Origin: Halobacteriovorax sp.
GTDB lineage: Bacteria > Bdellovibrionota > Bacteriovoracia > Bacteriovoracales > Bacteriovoracaceae
NCBI GenBank assembly: GCA_002720865.1
Contig: PBIO01000020.1
Location: 1-64,000, forward strand
Direction of reading: 5' to 3'
Length of the DNA: 64,000 nucleotides
Part shown: piece by piece, positions 36,431-44,394 of the stretch
Layout of the letters: each line of letters opens with the position of its first letter
Position numbering within the stretch: position 1 is the stretch's first letter
Notes under the pieces: model-generated
Seen by the model: the letters and a program-made list of their open reading frames with translations, nothing else
Told to the model about the DNA's origin: nothing
Databases searched by the model: none
Made by a program: the position numbers and the translations under genes

Positions 36431-36681
36431 CCTATCCTCCGATTTAAAAGAGAGAGGCATATCTCTCTTTTGCGAATCCTTTCTTTATCTGTTCCTAGAA
36501 GAGCAAAGCGAGAAAGGCCCAATCTCAAAGTAGACTGAATCTTCTGGCTACGAAGAGGGATTATTAAGCCAGACTCTCCCGCCGACTTATCTCTCCTTCC
36601 TCGCTTCGCCTTTTCTAAGTATTTTTCTACTGAGGCCAGGTCCCCAGTAGGATTAAAAAAATGTGTGTGTAGTGCATTCAT
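36427..36681 (-). CDS. small coupled ORF A, unknown
   Basis: 84-residue ORF (MNALHTHFFNPTGDLASVEKY, KRGRRDKSAGESGLIIPLRS, FALLGTDKERIRKREICLSL), basic and helical in its second half. GGGGA precedes the ATG. It follows, by about 40 bases, a well-formed promoter (TTGCAC, 16-base spacer, TATTAT) loaded with direct repeats. No homology recognised. Together with ORF B it fills the only stretch longer than 300 bases in the window that is without an obvious gene (36140-36800); the rest of that stretch shows nothing else. Confidence 0.5.
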   Translation of the reverse strand: MNALHTHFFNPTGDLASVEKYLEKAKRGRRDKSAGESGLIIPLRSQKIQSTLRLGLSRFALLGTDKERIRKREICLSLLNRRIG

Positions 36682-36720
36682 GAGTTGGTCCCCAAATTTT
36701 CCAACCCCTCTTCAAAATCC

Positions 36721-36748
36721 ATAATACGTAAGTTTTGCGTAAGTGCAA
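36721..36748 (-). promoter_or_regulatory. promoter for ORFs A and B, overlapped by direct repeats
   Basis: Minus strand TTGCAC (36748-36743), 16-base spacer, TATTAT (36726-36721). Initiation near 36714 gives a leader of about 33 bases to the ATG at 36681. Repeat copies 1 and 2 fill the spacer. Confidence 0.55.
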
Positions 36749-36774
36749 TATGTTTTTGCGTAACTTTTGCGTAA
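36722..36774. repeat. four direct repeats TTTTGCGTAA, probable regulator sites
   Basis: Exact copies of TTTTGCGTAA start at 36733, 36754 and 36765; a diverged copy (7 of 10 matching) starts at 36722. The intervals are 11, 21 and 11 bases, close to one, two and one helical turns, so all face the same side of the DNA. Two tandem pairs lie 32 bases apart, one between the -35 and -10, one just upstream of the -35. Confidence 0.7.
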
Positions 36775-36800
36775 GTAGAATAAATTCGGATACTTATGAC

Positions 36801-38573
36801 CTAAAAATAGGCATGGAGCTGGGCCCTGGGCCTCATTTTTTTCTCAGTTGAAAGGTATTCTCCTCCAACTTCTAGGACAACTTGGCGCCCTAAAGAAAGA
36901 TTAAACTTAGGGCCTAGTAAGACTTCTTTGTCAGAGGATTTAGATGGCAGATATTCAGATTCAAATACAAATTGAAAATTTTTCGTTAATGACTTCTTAA
37001 AGCTTAGTTTTAAAAGAGCTTCAATTTTCTTTTTTCCAGTTCCAGTATCTATGGAGCCTTTCGCCTCGGGAATAAAAAAGAGCTGCCAAGAACTCCTTAA
37101 AAGAGAAAACCCTATTCCTCCAGAAAGACTAATTTTCTTGGGGAGTTTTTCTTCCCTTCTTTCTTGATTGGCAAACAAGTTTATCTCCCATGAAAAATGA
37201 GGATAACTAAATGAGAAGTTTTGAAGAGAGGTTATTTTAATAAGGTCAAATCTTCGAAGCTCAAACTCTTTTTCTTCATAAAAAATCATTCCCTCTAAAA
37301 ACTTAATATAAGACTTTTCATCATACCCAAGGATCGGGTCGTCAAAAGAATGAAAGCCATAGGAAAATTCTACGTAAGGAGTCTCTAAATATCCAACCCC
37401 AAGTTTCTTAAACTTATGGGCCAGGTCAGGGGCCCTGTCTTGATTCTCTTCTTTTAAATCTATAGCAATTGGAGCTTCTTCCAAGTTGGCTCTCGCAATA
37501 AGCACCTTATCCATCTTTTCTTTTGAGGAAGCGTCTAGTTTAGTCCCTGCCTTATAATTATCAAACTTCCAAAGATCAATAAGTAAATCAAACTCATCGG
37601 CAGTTTTAAGTTTTGAAATTTGGTTTACGTCCTCTTTCGCTGCAAAGACTCTACTAAGCTCACCTTTATCCATTCGATTCACGCGCGCCCATATCAATCT
37701 TTTAATGGCCGGCCTAAAACCAACTACCCGATGCTCTGACTTTTCTAAAACTTCTATTAGCGTCGTCTGAGGAACAACAAAGAGATCGGACTTTGAAGAA
37801 AAATCCCATTCTGGCTTAACGGCCTCTAGGAGTGCCAGCACATGGGTCGAACAGTTTTCGTCTAAAAAATAATAAGAAAAGGTCGTCCCAGTAATAAGCT
37901 CCCAGACGTGAAGAAGCATTAATTCTTTTTCTTCCTCACTAATAGGAATTTTATATTCCCATAAGTCTCGACTTTCAGAATTATTATAAGCCCCTATATC
38001 CATATAGTGCGGTTTGATCTCTAGATAACTATCATAGCCTCCTGTCATTCCCTTAAAGGTGTAAATAAAAGAGTTATCGTCTGAGTTTGTTTGAGCCTGA
38101 AAGGCCAAGGAATAACCTAAAAGTTTTGAAGAGACTTTAGAGTCACTATATTTCTTTCGATCGAATCTTAAAAACGTATGCCCAAAAAGTGAGGCCGGGT
38201 TACTTGGATAAGCACTAGAGTACACTAAATACAAATCACCGGCGTCAATTCCTTTTAACCATTTGTCGAGTTCAGGACAAGCTCCCCGTTCTTTTAATTT
38301 TGTCTGGGTTCTAAGTAGCTTATGTCTGGCCGGGAAACGGCAAGCTAGATCTGGGTCTCGATTAAAGGCCTCTAAGGTTTTTACTAGCTCATCTTTGGGA
38401 TTTGTCATTCCCTCGCTAGAAAGAAAAAACTCGGGTCTTTTGGCCCGCGATTTATATCCAAAGAAACCTTTTTTATAATGAAGTAAATTTAGCCAAGGTT
38501 TAGAAAAGGCGAAGTCCTCTCCTGCATATAGAGAGGACGCCCAAAAAAATAGAAGTATTAACTTAAGTTGCAA
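36801..38573 (-). CDS. exported DUF4105 (Lnb-type periplasmic) protein
   Basis: Signal peptide MQLKLILLFFWASSLYA, then a region typical of DUF4105: LYLVYSSAYPSNPASLFGHTFLRF with the conserved GHTFLRF, TFKGMTGGYDSYLEIKPHY, and FSYYFLDENCSTHVLALLEA with the conserved NCS. The His and Cys are arranged as in papain-like/NlpC folds. The last 200 residues have alternating strands and end QLHAYF, suggesting a C-terminal outer-membrane barrel. 590 residues. Its start overlaps the end of the DUF3015 gene by 16 bases, so the two are co-transcribed. Function unknown. Confidence 0.82.
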   Translation of the reverse strand: MQLKLILLFFWASSLYAGEDFAFSKPWLNLLHYKKGFFGYKSRAKRPEFFLSSEGMTNPKDELVKTLEAFNRDPDLACRFPARHKLLRTQTKLKERGACPELDKWLKGIDAGDLYLVYSSAYPSNPASLFGHTFLRFDRKKYSDSKVSSKLLGYSLAFQAQTNSDDNSFIYTFKGMTGGYDSYLEIKPHYMDIGAYNNSESRDLWEYKIPISEEEKELMLLHVWELITGTTFSYYFLDENCSTHVLALLEAVKPEWDFSSKSDLFVVPQTTLIEVLEKSEHRVVGFRPAIKRLIWARVNRMDKGELSRVFAAKEDVNQISKLKTADEFDLLIDLWKFDNYKAGTKLDASSKEKMDKVLIARANLEEAPIAIDLKEENQDRAPDLAHKFKKLGVGYLETPYVEFSYGFHSFDDPILGYDEKSYIKFLEGMIFYEEKEFELRRFDLIKITSLQNFSFSYPHFSWEINLFANQERREEKLPKKISLSGGIGFSLLRSSWQLFFIPEAKGSIDTGTGKKKIEALLKLSFKKSLTKNFQFVFESEYLPSKSSDKEVLLGPKFNLSLGRQVVLEVGGEYLSTEKKMRPRAQLHAYF

Positions 38574-39043
38574 GCTTTTGAGAGTTCCTTATTACTAAAG
38601 ATCATTATATAAGTTTCTTTTAGCATTCTTTTAGGATCGACTTTTTTAGTATTATAGATTTTCTTGAAATTCTTTTTCATCGTTTTATTAAAAGAAGTCA
38701 TATCTTCAGTCTTGCAACCAATGGTTGAGGCAAATGAAGTTAGAAAATTACCTTCCCCTCTCGACGCTTCAGAAGCAATTTCATAATAGTTCTCTGTTGC
38801 AAACTTTAAGCTTTCCATCTCATTTTTAACAATAGCGTGCTGTGAACAGTTTGAAGTCCCCATAGTCATACCAATTGTTGTCGATGGAAAAAGAATACCG
38901 TTTGTTGTGGCTCTAAGGGCCGAAGAAACCAGTGAGTTTTTCTTTAATAAATACCATCCAGGACCACAACCTGAACTTCCGTCAGCGGCCATTGCGCCGT
39001 AAGAAAATAAACCAATAGAAACTGCTAATAATATATTCTTCAT
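38558..39043 (-). CDS. exported DUF3015 protein
   Basis: The ATG at 39043 has GGAGG four bases upstream and gives signal peptide MKNILLAVSIGLFSYGAMAA. The mature part opens with the family's CGPGWYLLKKNSLVSSALRA and contains TNGILFPSTTIGMTMGTSNCSQHAIV, both diagnostic for DUF3015, a family of unknown function. Four conserved Cys probably form disulfides. The promoter would lie in the short gap shared with the divergent esterase at 39105. Confidence 0.85.
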   Translation of the reverse strand: MKNILLAVSIGLFSYGAMAADGSSGCGPGWYLLKKNSLVSSALRATTNGILFPSTTIGMTMGTSNCSQHAIVKNEMESLKFATENYYEIASEASRGEGNFLTSFASTIGCKTEDMTSFNKTMKKNFKKIYNTKKVDPKRMLKETYIMIFSNKELSKACNLS

Positions 39044-39104
39044 AAGACCTCCGTATCTTAGACAATATTGTAGCATAGCCGTAATCACTCAGCTATAAAT
39101 AGGT

Positions 39105-39743
39105 ATGCGACTAAAAAGTAAATTTATCTATGCCAAATCAGAAGTTGATATTTCTGCCCAGCCCAAAACAGACTTTAAGGTTATGTTGGTTATGCACGGC
39201 CTCGGAGATAGTCTTGAGCCCTATCAAATCTTTACCCAAGAGGTAAATGTAACCAACCTTCACTATCTGTTATTAAATGCCCCCATGGAATATTTTACGG
39301 GGCTTGCTTGGTTTATGCCTGATCCCCCAAATCCTGAAGAAGCCGTTCAAAAAAGTACTGAGCTCGTTCTAAATGAAATCAACTTTTTAATTGAAGAAGG
39401 TTTCAAACCCGAAGACATTCTCCTTTGTGGATTCTCACAAGGAGGATGCATGGCCTTTAACGTAGCTAAAGCTTTTGGTAAAAAGCTTGGAGGAATTGCG
39501 GCCCTCTCTCCAAAGACCTACCCCTACATGCTTAATAGTTTTCCAGAGGATTTTTACGAAACACCAGTTTTTATGGCCCACGGAAATTTTGATTCGGTCA
39601 TCCCCTATGAGCAAACTAAGGCCTTTGCCGACACCCATATGGCAGATCATAAAAATTTTATCTGGAAAGAGTATTCCATGGATCATGAAATTGATATCGA
39701 TGAAATTCACGACTTAAGAGACTGGCTTAACGAGCATCTTTAA
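39105..39743 (+). CDS. cytoplasmic carboxylesterase/phospholipase-family hydrolase
   Basis: Alpha/beta hydrolase of the Abhydrolase_2 group: VMLVMHGLGDSLEPY (oxyanion HGLGD), nucleophile elbow CGFSQGGCMAF (about residue 107), Asp in MAHGNFDSVIPYEQ and His in YSMDHEID. 212 residues, no signal peptide. TATAAA lies five bases before the ATG and there is no ribosome-binding site, so the message may be leaderless. It converges with the TlpA gene, overlapping by 4 bases. Confidence 0.85.
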   Translation: MRLKSKFIYAKSEVDISAQPKTDFKVMLVMHGLGDSLEPYQIFTQEVNVTNLHYLLLNAPMEYFTGLAWFMPDPPNPEEAVQKSTELVLNEINFLIEEGFKPEDILLCGFSQGGCMAFNVAKAFGKKLGGIAALSPKTYPYMLNSFPEDFYETPVFMAHGNFDSVIPYEQTKAFADTHMADHKNFIWKEYSMDHEIDIDEIHDLRDWLNEHL

Positions 39744-40162
39744 AGGTTTTTAGGGGGTCTAGCTCCATTAAAAACGATCTTTTTATTTTTATCGATAACA
39801 ATTGTTACAGGGATTGCAGTAATTCCATAAAGGTCTGCAACTTTCATTTTTGGATCGACAAGATGTTCAAAGTCGAACTTATGCCTCTTTAAAAATTTTT
39901 TAATAAGCTTTTTCTTTTCACCACTATTAATTCCGATAAAAAGAGCACTAGGGTACTTCGCCTTTAAAGCATGTAGCTCTGGGAGTTCCTGGATACAAGA
40001 TGTGCACCACGTGGCCCAGAAGTTCAGGACGATGGTCTTCTTTCCTAAATGTTCAGATAGCTTAAAAGTTTTATCATCCTTATATTTTGGGAGTGAAAAG
40101 TCCTTAACTTCACCTGCAGATAAGTTCAATGAAATGAAAAGGCTAAAAAATAAATACTTCAT
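39740..40162 (-). CDS. TlpA-like periplasmic thioredoxin
   Basis: Signal peptide MKYLFFSLFISLNLSA followed by a thioredoxin fold: TIVLNFWATWCTSCIQELPEL with active-site CTSC near residue 54, IGINSGEKKKL, and the cis-Pro in ITAIPVTIVID. 140 residues. Last gene of the DUF4266-DUF3570-ApbE-TlpA cluster and overlapping apbE by ATGA. Likely reduces or protects thiols of exported partners in this cluster. Confidence 0.88.
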   Translation of the reverse strand: MKYLFFSLFISLNLSAGEVKDFSLPKYKDDKTFKLSEHLGKKTIVLNFWATWCTSCIQELPELHALKAKYPSALFIGINSGEKKKLIKKFLKRHKFDFEHLVDPKMKVADLYGITAIPVTIVIDKNKKIVFNGARPPKNL

Positions 40163-41109
40163 AAATGTTGCTCCATTCCTTCAATTGATTTTTTGCTATG
40201 GTGAACTTTTCCGGTATCATCGATAATAAAAGCATTTAAGTTTTTATGATTCAAGTATTTAAGTCCCTCTTCTTTTCCCATAATCATAACAGAGGTGGCT
40301 ACAGTATCGCAGACTTTAGCGGAATTTGAAAAAACTGTAACCGAAACTAGTTCGCTAGAAGAATTTCCAGTAGTTGGATCGATTATATGATGAAACTTCT
40401 TTCCTAGTTTATGAATAAAATTATTATAATTTCCAGATGTCGCAATAGCTCCATTTTTGACTTTAAAATATGCACATGATCTTGTTGGATCCTCAGAAAA
40501 GGGATTACGCACTCCAATTTGCCAAGGCCTTGGGGCATCATTTCTCGAGTGCACTCTTATGTCTCCCGAACCATTAAAATAAAAGTTTGATAAGCCGTAT
40601 CTTCTTAAAAGCTCAAAGGCACTATCAACGGCGTATCCTTTACCTATTCCTCCAAGTCCAATTCGCATATTTTTATGAGGTAGGAAAATTTTTAAGTTCC
40701 CACGATCTAACTGGATTTTTTTATAGTCTATAAACCGAGCGGCTTCATTTATTTGCGTTAGCGATGGACTTGTATTTCGTTTCTTATGCTCTCTCCAAAG
40801 ATGTCCCATACTTGCAAAACTAATGTCAAAAGCCCCATGAGTTTCCTTAGAAAGTGCTATCGAATCCTCAATAATGTCAAAAATTTCTTTCGTCACTTCT
40901 ACTGCTTCAACTCCGGCGAGCTTATTTATTTGATTAAAGGGCGAATCTCGAAAGTCGGTTAGAAGATTTTCAATTCTGCTGACCTCGTCGAATGCAAGGT
41001 GGGCGATTGATTTTATTTCCTCGTGAGCATTTGAAGAGCCTGGAAAAATCTGAAAGAGAAACTCTCCCCCCATATGCTTAGATGAAAGTGAAATCCGATT
41101 TCTATCCAT
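40159..41109 (-). CDS. apbE: FAD:protein FMN transferase ApbE
   Basis: Transfers FMN from FAD to a Thr or Ser of target proteins. Family signatures: MGGEFLFQIF at the start, DFRDSPFNQINKLAG, AFDISFASMGHLW, IGLGGIGKGYAVDSA, NFYFNGSGDIRV, HHIIDPTTGNSSS and the metal-binding CDTVATSVMIMG. 316 residues. ApbE usually carries a signal or lipoprotein peptide; this one has none, so either it is cytoplasmic or export is by another route. It abuts the DUF3570 gene and overlaps tlpA. The target may be the DUF3570 protein. Confidence 0.93.
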   Translation of the reverse strand: MDRNRISLSSKHMGGEFLFQIFPGSSNAHEEIKSIAHLAFDEVSRIENLLTDFRDSPFNQINKLAGVEAVEVTKEIFDIIEDSIALSKETHGAFDISFASMGHLWREHKKRNTSPSLTQINEAARFIDYKKIQLDRGNLKIFLPHKNMRIGLGGIGKGYAVDSAFELLRRYGLSNFYFNGSGDIRVHSRNDAPRPWQIGVRNPFSEDPTRSCAYFKVKNGAIATSGNYNNFIHKLGKKFHHIIDPTTGNSSSELVSVTVFSNSAKVCDTVATSVMIMGKEEGLKYLNHKNLNAFIIDDTGKVHHSKKSIEGMEQHL

Positions 41110-42263
41110 TAAAATTCTGTCCCAATTCCAAACTGAACCAAGAAGTAATCGAGGTCGTTGCTTCTTTTGTAGTAATAAGCTCCTGAAGTAAAACTAAAGT
41201 CGAGTAGATCAAACTTACTTATTTTTTTATCTCCAATGATTTGCTCGTAGTGAACTCCCAACCGATGAGCATCAAAATTAGCCAAATCAGAGTCAGCCGT
41301 CATGAGGACCTTAGAGGTAGGAACTTCCTTTACGTAGTACTTTGATTTATCTTGGGTGTAGTACCTATATGTTGGCATAAGGAAAGCATCATCATCCATA
41401 AAGCTAAGTCGAATACCAACCTCCGCCGTGTGAGCTTGAACTTCCCAATCATCGGTATAGTAACGATAGCTTAAATGGGAGGCGATCTCATCAGTGAACC
41501 CGTGAACCCATTTTGTACTGACAGCATGTCTGCTTCTATTGTTTGGCAAGCGCTCCTCAACTCTTGAAAAGCTATTTCCATATGGATTATCTAAAACCTT
41601 TACGGAGTTTGAAATATTATTGAGCTTCCCGTTCATATTTATAAAGGTGTATCCAAATGAAACTATATCCGACCTCGTCAAAAGCTGAGAGCCAGATATA
41701 TCTAGAGCGGTGATTACTCTTCCTTTAAATTCACTTGTCTTTTCCGTTTGAAAATCAAAGTCTTTAGCTTGATCTAAATATAATTGTGGTGAAAGACTCA
41801 AGACAAAATTATCTTCAGCAAATCGTCCTTCCCAAGAGCCGCTAAAATTTAAAGATTTATAATCGTACTCACTTGAGAACCCAAGGTTTCCCGCCCAGGC
41901 CCAAGATTTTTCATCTTTAGCATAGCCAAAACGCCCTCCGATTCGACTTTGCCCTTTAATACCCTCTCCACTAGCCCCCGTATTACCATCAAGTTTAGTG
42001 TCTGAGGCAGCGGTCCAAGTATCAAATACCAAATGAACATTTACACTTGTATCTGCATCAATTTTGTAATCAACAAAAAGCATAGGTTCGATAACATCGA
42101 CTTCTTCTTTTTTTGAATTATCAAAGACTTGATCTCCGCCAGTTCCGTCTTGAAAATAAGCATTTATAAAGAATTTTGCTTTACTATTAATCGAGGCAAA
42201 AACATTCTGGATGCTAAGGATAAGAAAAATTAAACCTAACCAAATTTTATTAATTGCAACCAC
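41109..42263 (-). CDS. DUF3570 outer-membrane protein
   Basis: A GTG at 42263, five bases after GGAGG, gives signal peptide MVAINKIWLGLIFLILSIQNVFA; an upstream in-frame ATG would run through the DUF4266 gene. The mature protein is rich in alternating strands (SVNVHLVFDTWTA, FVLSLSPQLYLD, DFSFTSGAYYYK) and ends YFLVQFGIGTEF, typical of a beta-barrel with terminal Phe. DUF3570 occurs in conserved linkage with DUF4266, ApbE and TlpA. LDGNTGASGEG (plus-strand 41970-41990) resembles the Dxx[S/T]GA[S/T] site that ApbE flavinylates, which is an inference. Confidence 0.85.
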   Translation of the reverse strand: MVAINKIWLGLIFLILSIQNVFASINSKAKFFINAYFQDGTGGDQVFDNSKKEEVDVIEPMLFVDYKIDADTSVNVHLVFDTWTAASDTKLDGNTGASGEGIKGQSRIGGRFGYAKDEKSWAWAGNLGFSSEYDYKSLNFSGSWEGRFAEDNFVLSLSPQLYLDQAKDFDFQTEKTSEFKGRVITALDISGSQLLTRSDIVSFGYTFINMNGKLNNISNSVKVLDNPYGNSFSRVEERLPNNRSRHAVSTKWVHGFTDEIASHLSYRYYTDDWEVQAHTAEVGIRLSFMDDDAFLMPTYRYYTQDKSKYYVKEVPTSKVLMTADSDLANFDAHRLGVHYEQIIGDKKISKFDLLDFSFTSGAYYYKRSNDLDYFLVQFGIGTEF

Positions 42264-42456
42264 AACCGCCTCCGACAGAAGCTGAACCTCCAGCGGCCCC
42301 TTCACGATAAGAGTTCACCTCCTCTAGGAAAACAGACTCTTCAGGATTTGGATTTAACTGCATTATTTTAGAAGACAGACGTCCCCTTTCAATTTGCTTA
42401 ACATTGGCACAGCTAGCAGCCAATACGGTTAAAACTATAAAATAAAGTACTTTCAT
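42250..42456 (-). CDS. DUF4266 small lipoprotein
   Basis: ATG at 42456 with AGGAGG three bases upstream. Lipoprotein signal MKVLYFIVLTVLAASC, then about 50 residues ending GGSASVGGGCGCN, the C-terminal Gly-Cys-Gly-Cys motif characteristic of DUF4266. First gene of the cluster with DUF3570, ApbE and TlpA; it overlaps the DUF3570 GTG start by 14 bases. The terminal CGC may bind a metal or be a substrate for the TlpA thioredoxin; neither is shown. Confidence 0.87.
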   Translation of the reverse strand: MKVLYFIVLTVLAASCANVKQIERGRLSSKIMQLNPNPEESVFLEEVNSYREGAAGGSASVGGGCGCN

Positions 42457-42551
42457 AAGCCTCCTGCTCAATGATTTCTGCTACTTAGAATTAAGTATGT
42501 AATCTTTCTCACGGGATGCCAAGGGCATAAGTAGATGATATAAAGCAGGTT

Positions 42552-42962
42552 ATGGAAAAGAAAAAGAACACTGGAATACACACAATTTACGTTGGCAATT
42601 TAAGCTATAACCGAAACGAAGATGGGGTTTTAGGACTCTTTAAAAGTTACGGGTTTATTAAAAACATAAAAGTTATGCGTGAAGGTAAAGAAGATAAATC
42701 AAAGGGTGTAGCCTTTGTTGATATGGTTAATAAAGAAGACGCTCTTAAGGCCATTCATGCTTTAGATGGAAGTCTTGTTGATGGCAGAACTTTAAAAGTT
42801 AGCCTCGCTAAAACTCAAGGTTTTGTTCCTAAAGATAAAGAAGACCTTCCTAAAGACAAGCCTTTTCAAGTAAGTAGAAAAGAAGAGATTGGTCTTATGA
42901 AAAAAGAAAGAAGGACCAATAAGAAACAAGGTCTACAGGCCCTTTTTAATCGTCAGCAATAA
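42552..42962 (+). CDS. RRM-type RNA-binding protein
   Basis: Single RNA-recognition motif with RNP2 IYVGNLSY (residues 12-19) and RNP1 SKGVAFVDM (about residue 52), the standard beta-alpha-beta layout, followed by a Lys-rich tail of 45 residues (KDKEDLPKDKPF, MKKERRTNKKQG). 136 residues, cytoplasmic. Bacterial single-RRM proteins are often cold-induced or abundant; a role in RNA metabolism is likely but the target is unknown. It converges with the protease gene with no gap. Confidence 0.9.
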   Translation: MEKKKNTGIHTIYVGNLSYNRNEDGVLGLFKSYGFIKNIKVMREGKEDKSKGVAFVDMVNKEDALKAIHALDGSLVDGRTLKVSLAKTQGFVPKDKEDLPKDKPFQVSRKEEIGLMKKERRTNKKQGLQALFNRQQ

Positions 42963-43607
42963 TTAATTGGGGAATTTCGCCCAAAGAAATCCCCAAACTT
43001 GCCTTCTAAAAATTTGTTCGTGATCATTAAACATTAACTTCTCATAAAAATAAGCATTGTTTGCTTCTTCAAGCATGCCCGCATCATTGAAGATTGTTCC
43101 AAAATAATGTTCCGTTTTACCTGCAAGATGAGAAAGTTCATGCATACTCGTTCGAAGCTGCTCTTCCCTATCTTCTTTAAAAAATGAATCACATAGGTAG
43201 ATTTTGTTAAGTGGGAAGTTTCCTAAAAACATAACATAAGCATAAACCTCACCACCCTTGCAACGTCCCCTTTCTCCCTTACAAACATAAGTAAAGCCAC
43301 TCTTAAGCTTTGCCTGCATCTTGGAAACAACAGTTGATACTTTAGAGTGAAAGCTTGAATAGGTCCTATTATGAGTACTATAACGAGGAGAAGGGTTTCG
43401 ATTATTTGCTTCTACAAAGTTTCTTCTTACGTAAGGAAGAGTAAAAAGAGGAATCCCTTCTCTACGATCGTTAAGTTCCTCTAACCTTTTTATAAGGTCA
43501 GGTTGCAGCGACTCAATTGTTCTCTTGTATGATGAATGACAACCGCTGGTTGAAACAGCGTAAACATTAAAACTAAAGAGCAATACAGCTCCTACTAAAA
43601 TTTTCAT
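42963..43607 (-). CDS. exported M35-like zinc metallopeptidase
   Basis: Signal peptide MKILVGAVLLFSFNVYA, then an Asp-zincin type domain: CKGGEVYAYVMFLGNFPLNK, IYLCDSFFKEDREEQL, and the zinc helix SMHELSHLAGKTEHYFG holding HExxH, followed by IFNDAGMLEEANNAYFYEKL with candidate third ligand Asp. The layout matches deuterolysin/lysine-specific metallo-endopeptidases (M35). 214 residues; the N-terminal 70 may be a short propeptide. Such enzymes are common in predatory bacteria and probably act on prey protein. It is followed, after 16 bases, by a FecR gene upstream on the same strand. Confidence 0.82.
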   Translation of the reverse strand: MKILVGAVLLFSFNVYAVSTSGCHSSYKRTIESLQPDLIKRLEELNDRREGIPLFTLPYVRRNFVEANNRNPSPRYSTHNRTYSSFHSKVSTVVSKMQAKLKSGFTYVCKGERGRCKGGEVYAYVMFLGNFPLNKIYLCDSFFKEDREEQLRTSMHELSHLAGKTEHYFGTIFNDAGMLEEANNAYFYEKLMFNDHEQIFRRQVWGFLWAKFPN

Positions 43608-43623
43608 TATAGACCCCTCAATC

Positions 43624-44385
43624 TTATTTAAATAAATAATCTCTTTTATCTGAACTAAGTTCCTTGCTAGGAGATAAGTCCGTCATGTCCCCAAGAAATA
43701 AATCTTCTTCAAGTGGAACTTCTTTTAATTTTTTAGATTCTTCCCCGTCTGCAGAGCTGCTAAGAGCTACTTCACCTGTATCGGGTCTAAGCTTAATACT
43801 TTTTGCTGCAAGTAACTTAATTTTACCTTCACCTAGATTCTCTAATTTTGAATTGAACTTAGATTTATCTTTATTAATAATTGAAATAAACTGAGCTCCG
43901 GCCACCATCTCGCTGACAGTATCATCTAGCTTATTATAGAGAGTCACTTTTCCACTTAGGACTGCAACCTTAGTCACGTCACCAGCGTTGATAAGAAACT
44001 CTGTTCCTCTAATTCCTAGGGAAACTGAGTTTGTTTCGAATTTAAGATCTCCTTTCTTCGCTTTATTAGCCACGCTTCCTCTGAGTTTTCCTCTTAGAAG
44101 CTTTATCGAAAACTTTCTTTTTTGTTTATTAGTGAATTGAAACCTTTGTAAAAGTAAACTTGAGTTAGGTCCAAGAGTGATCACCGTATCGTCGAGCATC
44201 TTCATTCGTACAAATGAAGCCTTTTCAGTAATGATAACGTCTTTTCGTTTTAAGACGTCTCCATCCACAACTCTCTTATCCTTATTAAAGGCCTTAAAAA
44301 CTTTGCCTTTTGCTTTGAGAACAAGGCCAATCTCTGAAGCATTGAGAGAAAAACAAAATAAAAAAGATATTAAGACTAATTTCAA
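43624..44385 (-). CDS. exported FecR-domain protein
   Basis: Signal peptide MKLVLISFLFCFSLNA, FecR domain with VLKAKGKVFKAFNKDKRVVDGD, DTVITLGPNSSLLLQRF and the hallmark VSLGIRGTEFLIN near residue 130, then LSGKVTLYNKLDD. The C-terminal 70 residues are acidic and low-complexity (SSSADGEESKKLKEVPLEED). No anchor. It lies between the Sel1-like gene and the protease gene on the same strand, 9 and 16 bases apart, so the three are likely an operon. Confidence 0.8.
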   Translation of the reverse strand: MKLVLISFLFCFSLNASEIGLVLKAKGKVFKAFNKDKRVVDGDVLKRKDVIITEKASFVRMKMLDDTVITLGPNSSLLLQRFQFTNKQKRKFSIKLLRGKLRGSVANKAKKGDLKFETNSVSLGIRGTEFLINAGDVTKVAVLSGKVTLYNKLDDTVSEMVAGAQFISIINKDKSKFNSKLENLGEGKIKLLAAKSIKLRPDTGEVALSSSADGEESKKLKEVPLEEDLFLGDMTDLSPSKELSSDKRDYLFK

Positions 44386-44394
44386 CCTTCCCCC

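Noticed and set aside
36721-36776. The direct repeats as a CRISPR array
   Set aside because: Units are only 10 bases with 1- and 11-base intervals; no spacer structure and no cas genes.
36721-36776. The repeats as a Bdellovibrio-type LexA site (TTACN3GTAA)
   Set aside because: The repeats are in direct orientation and do not form the required inverted half-sites with a 3-base gap.
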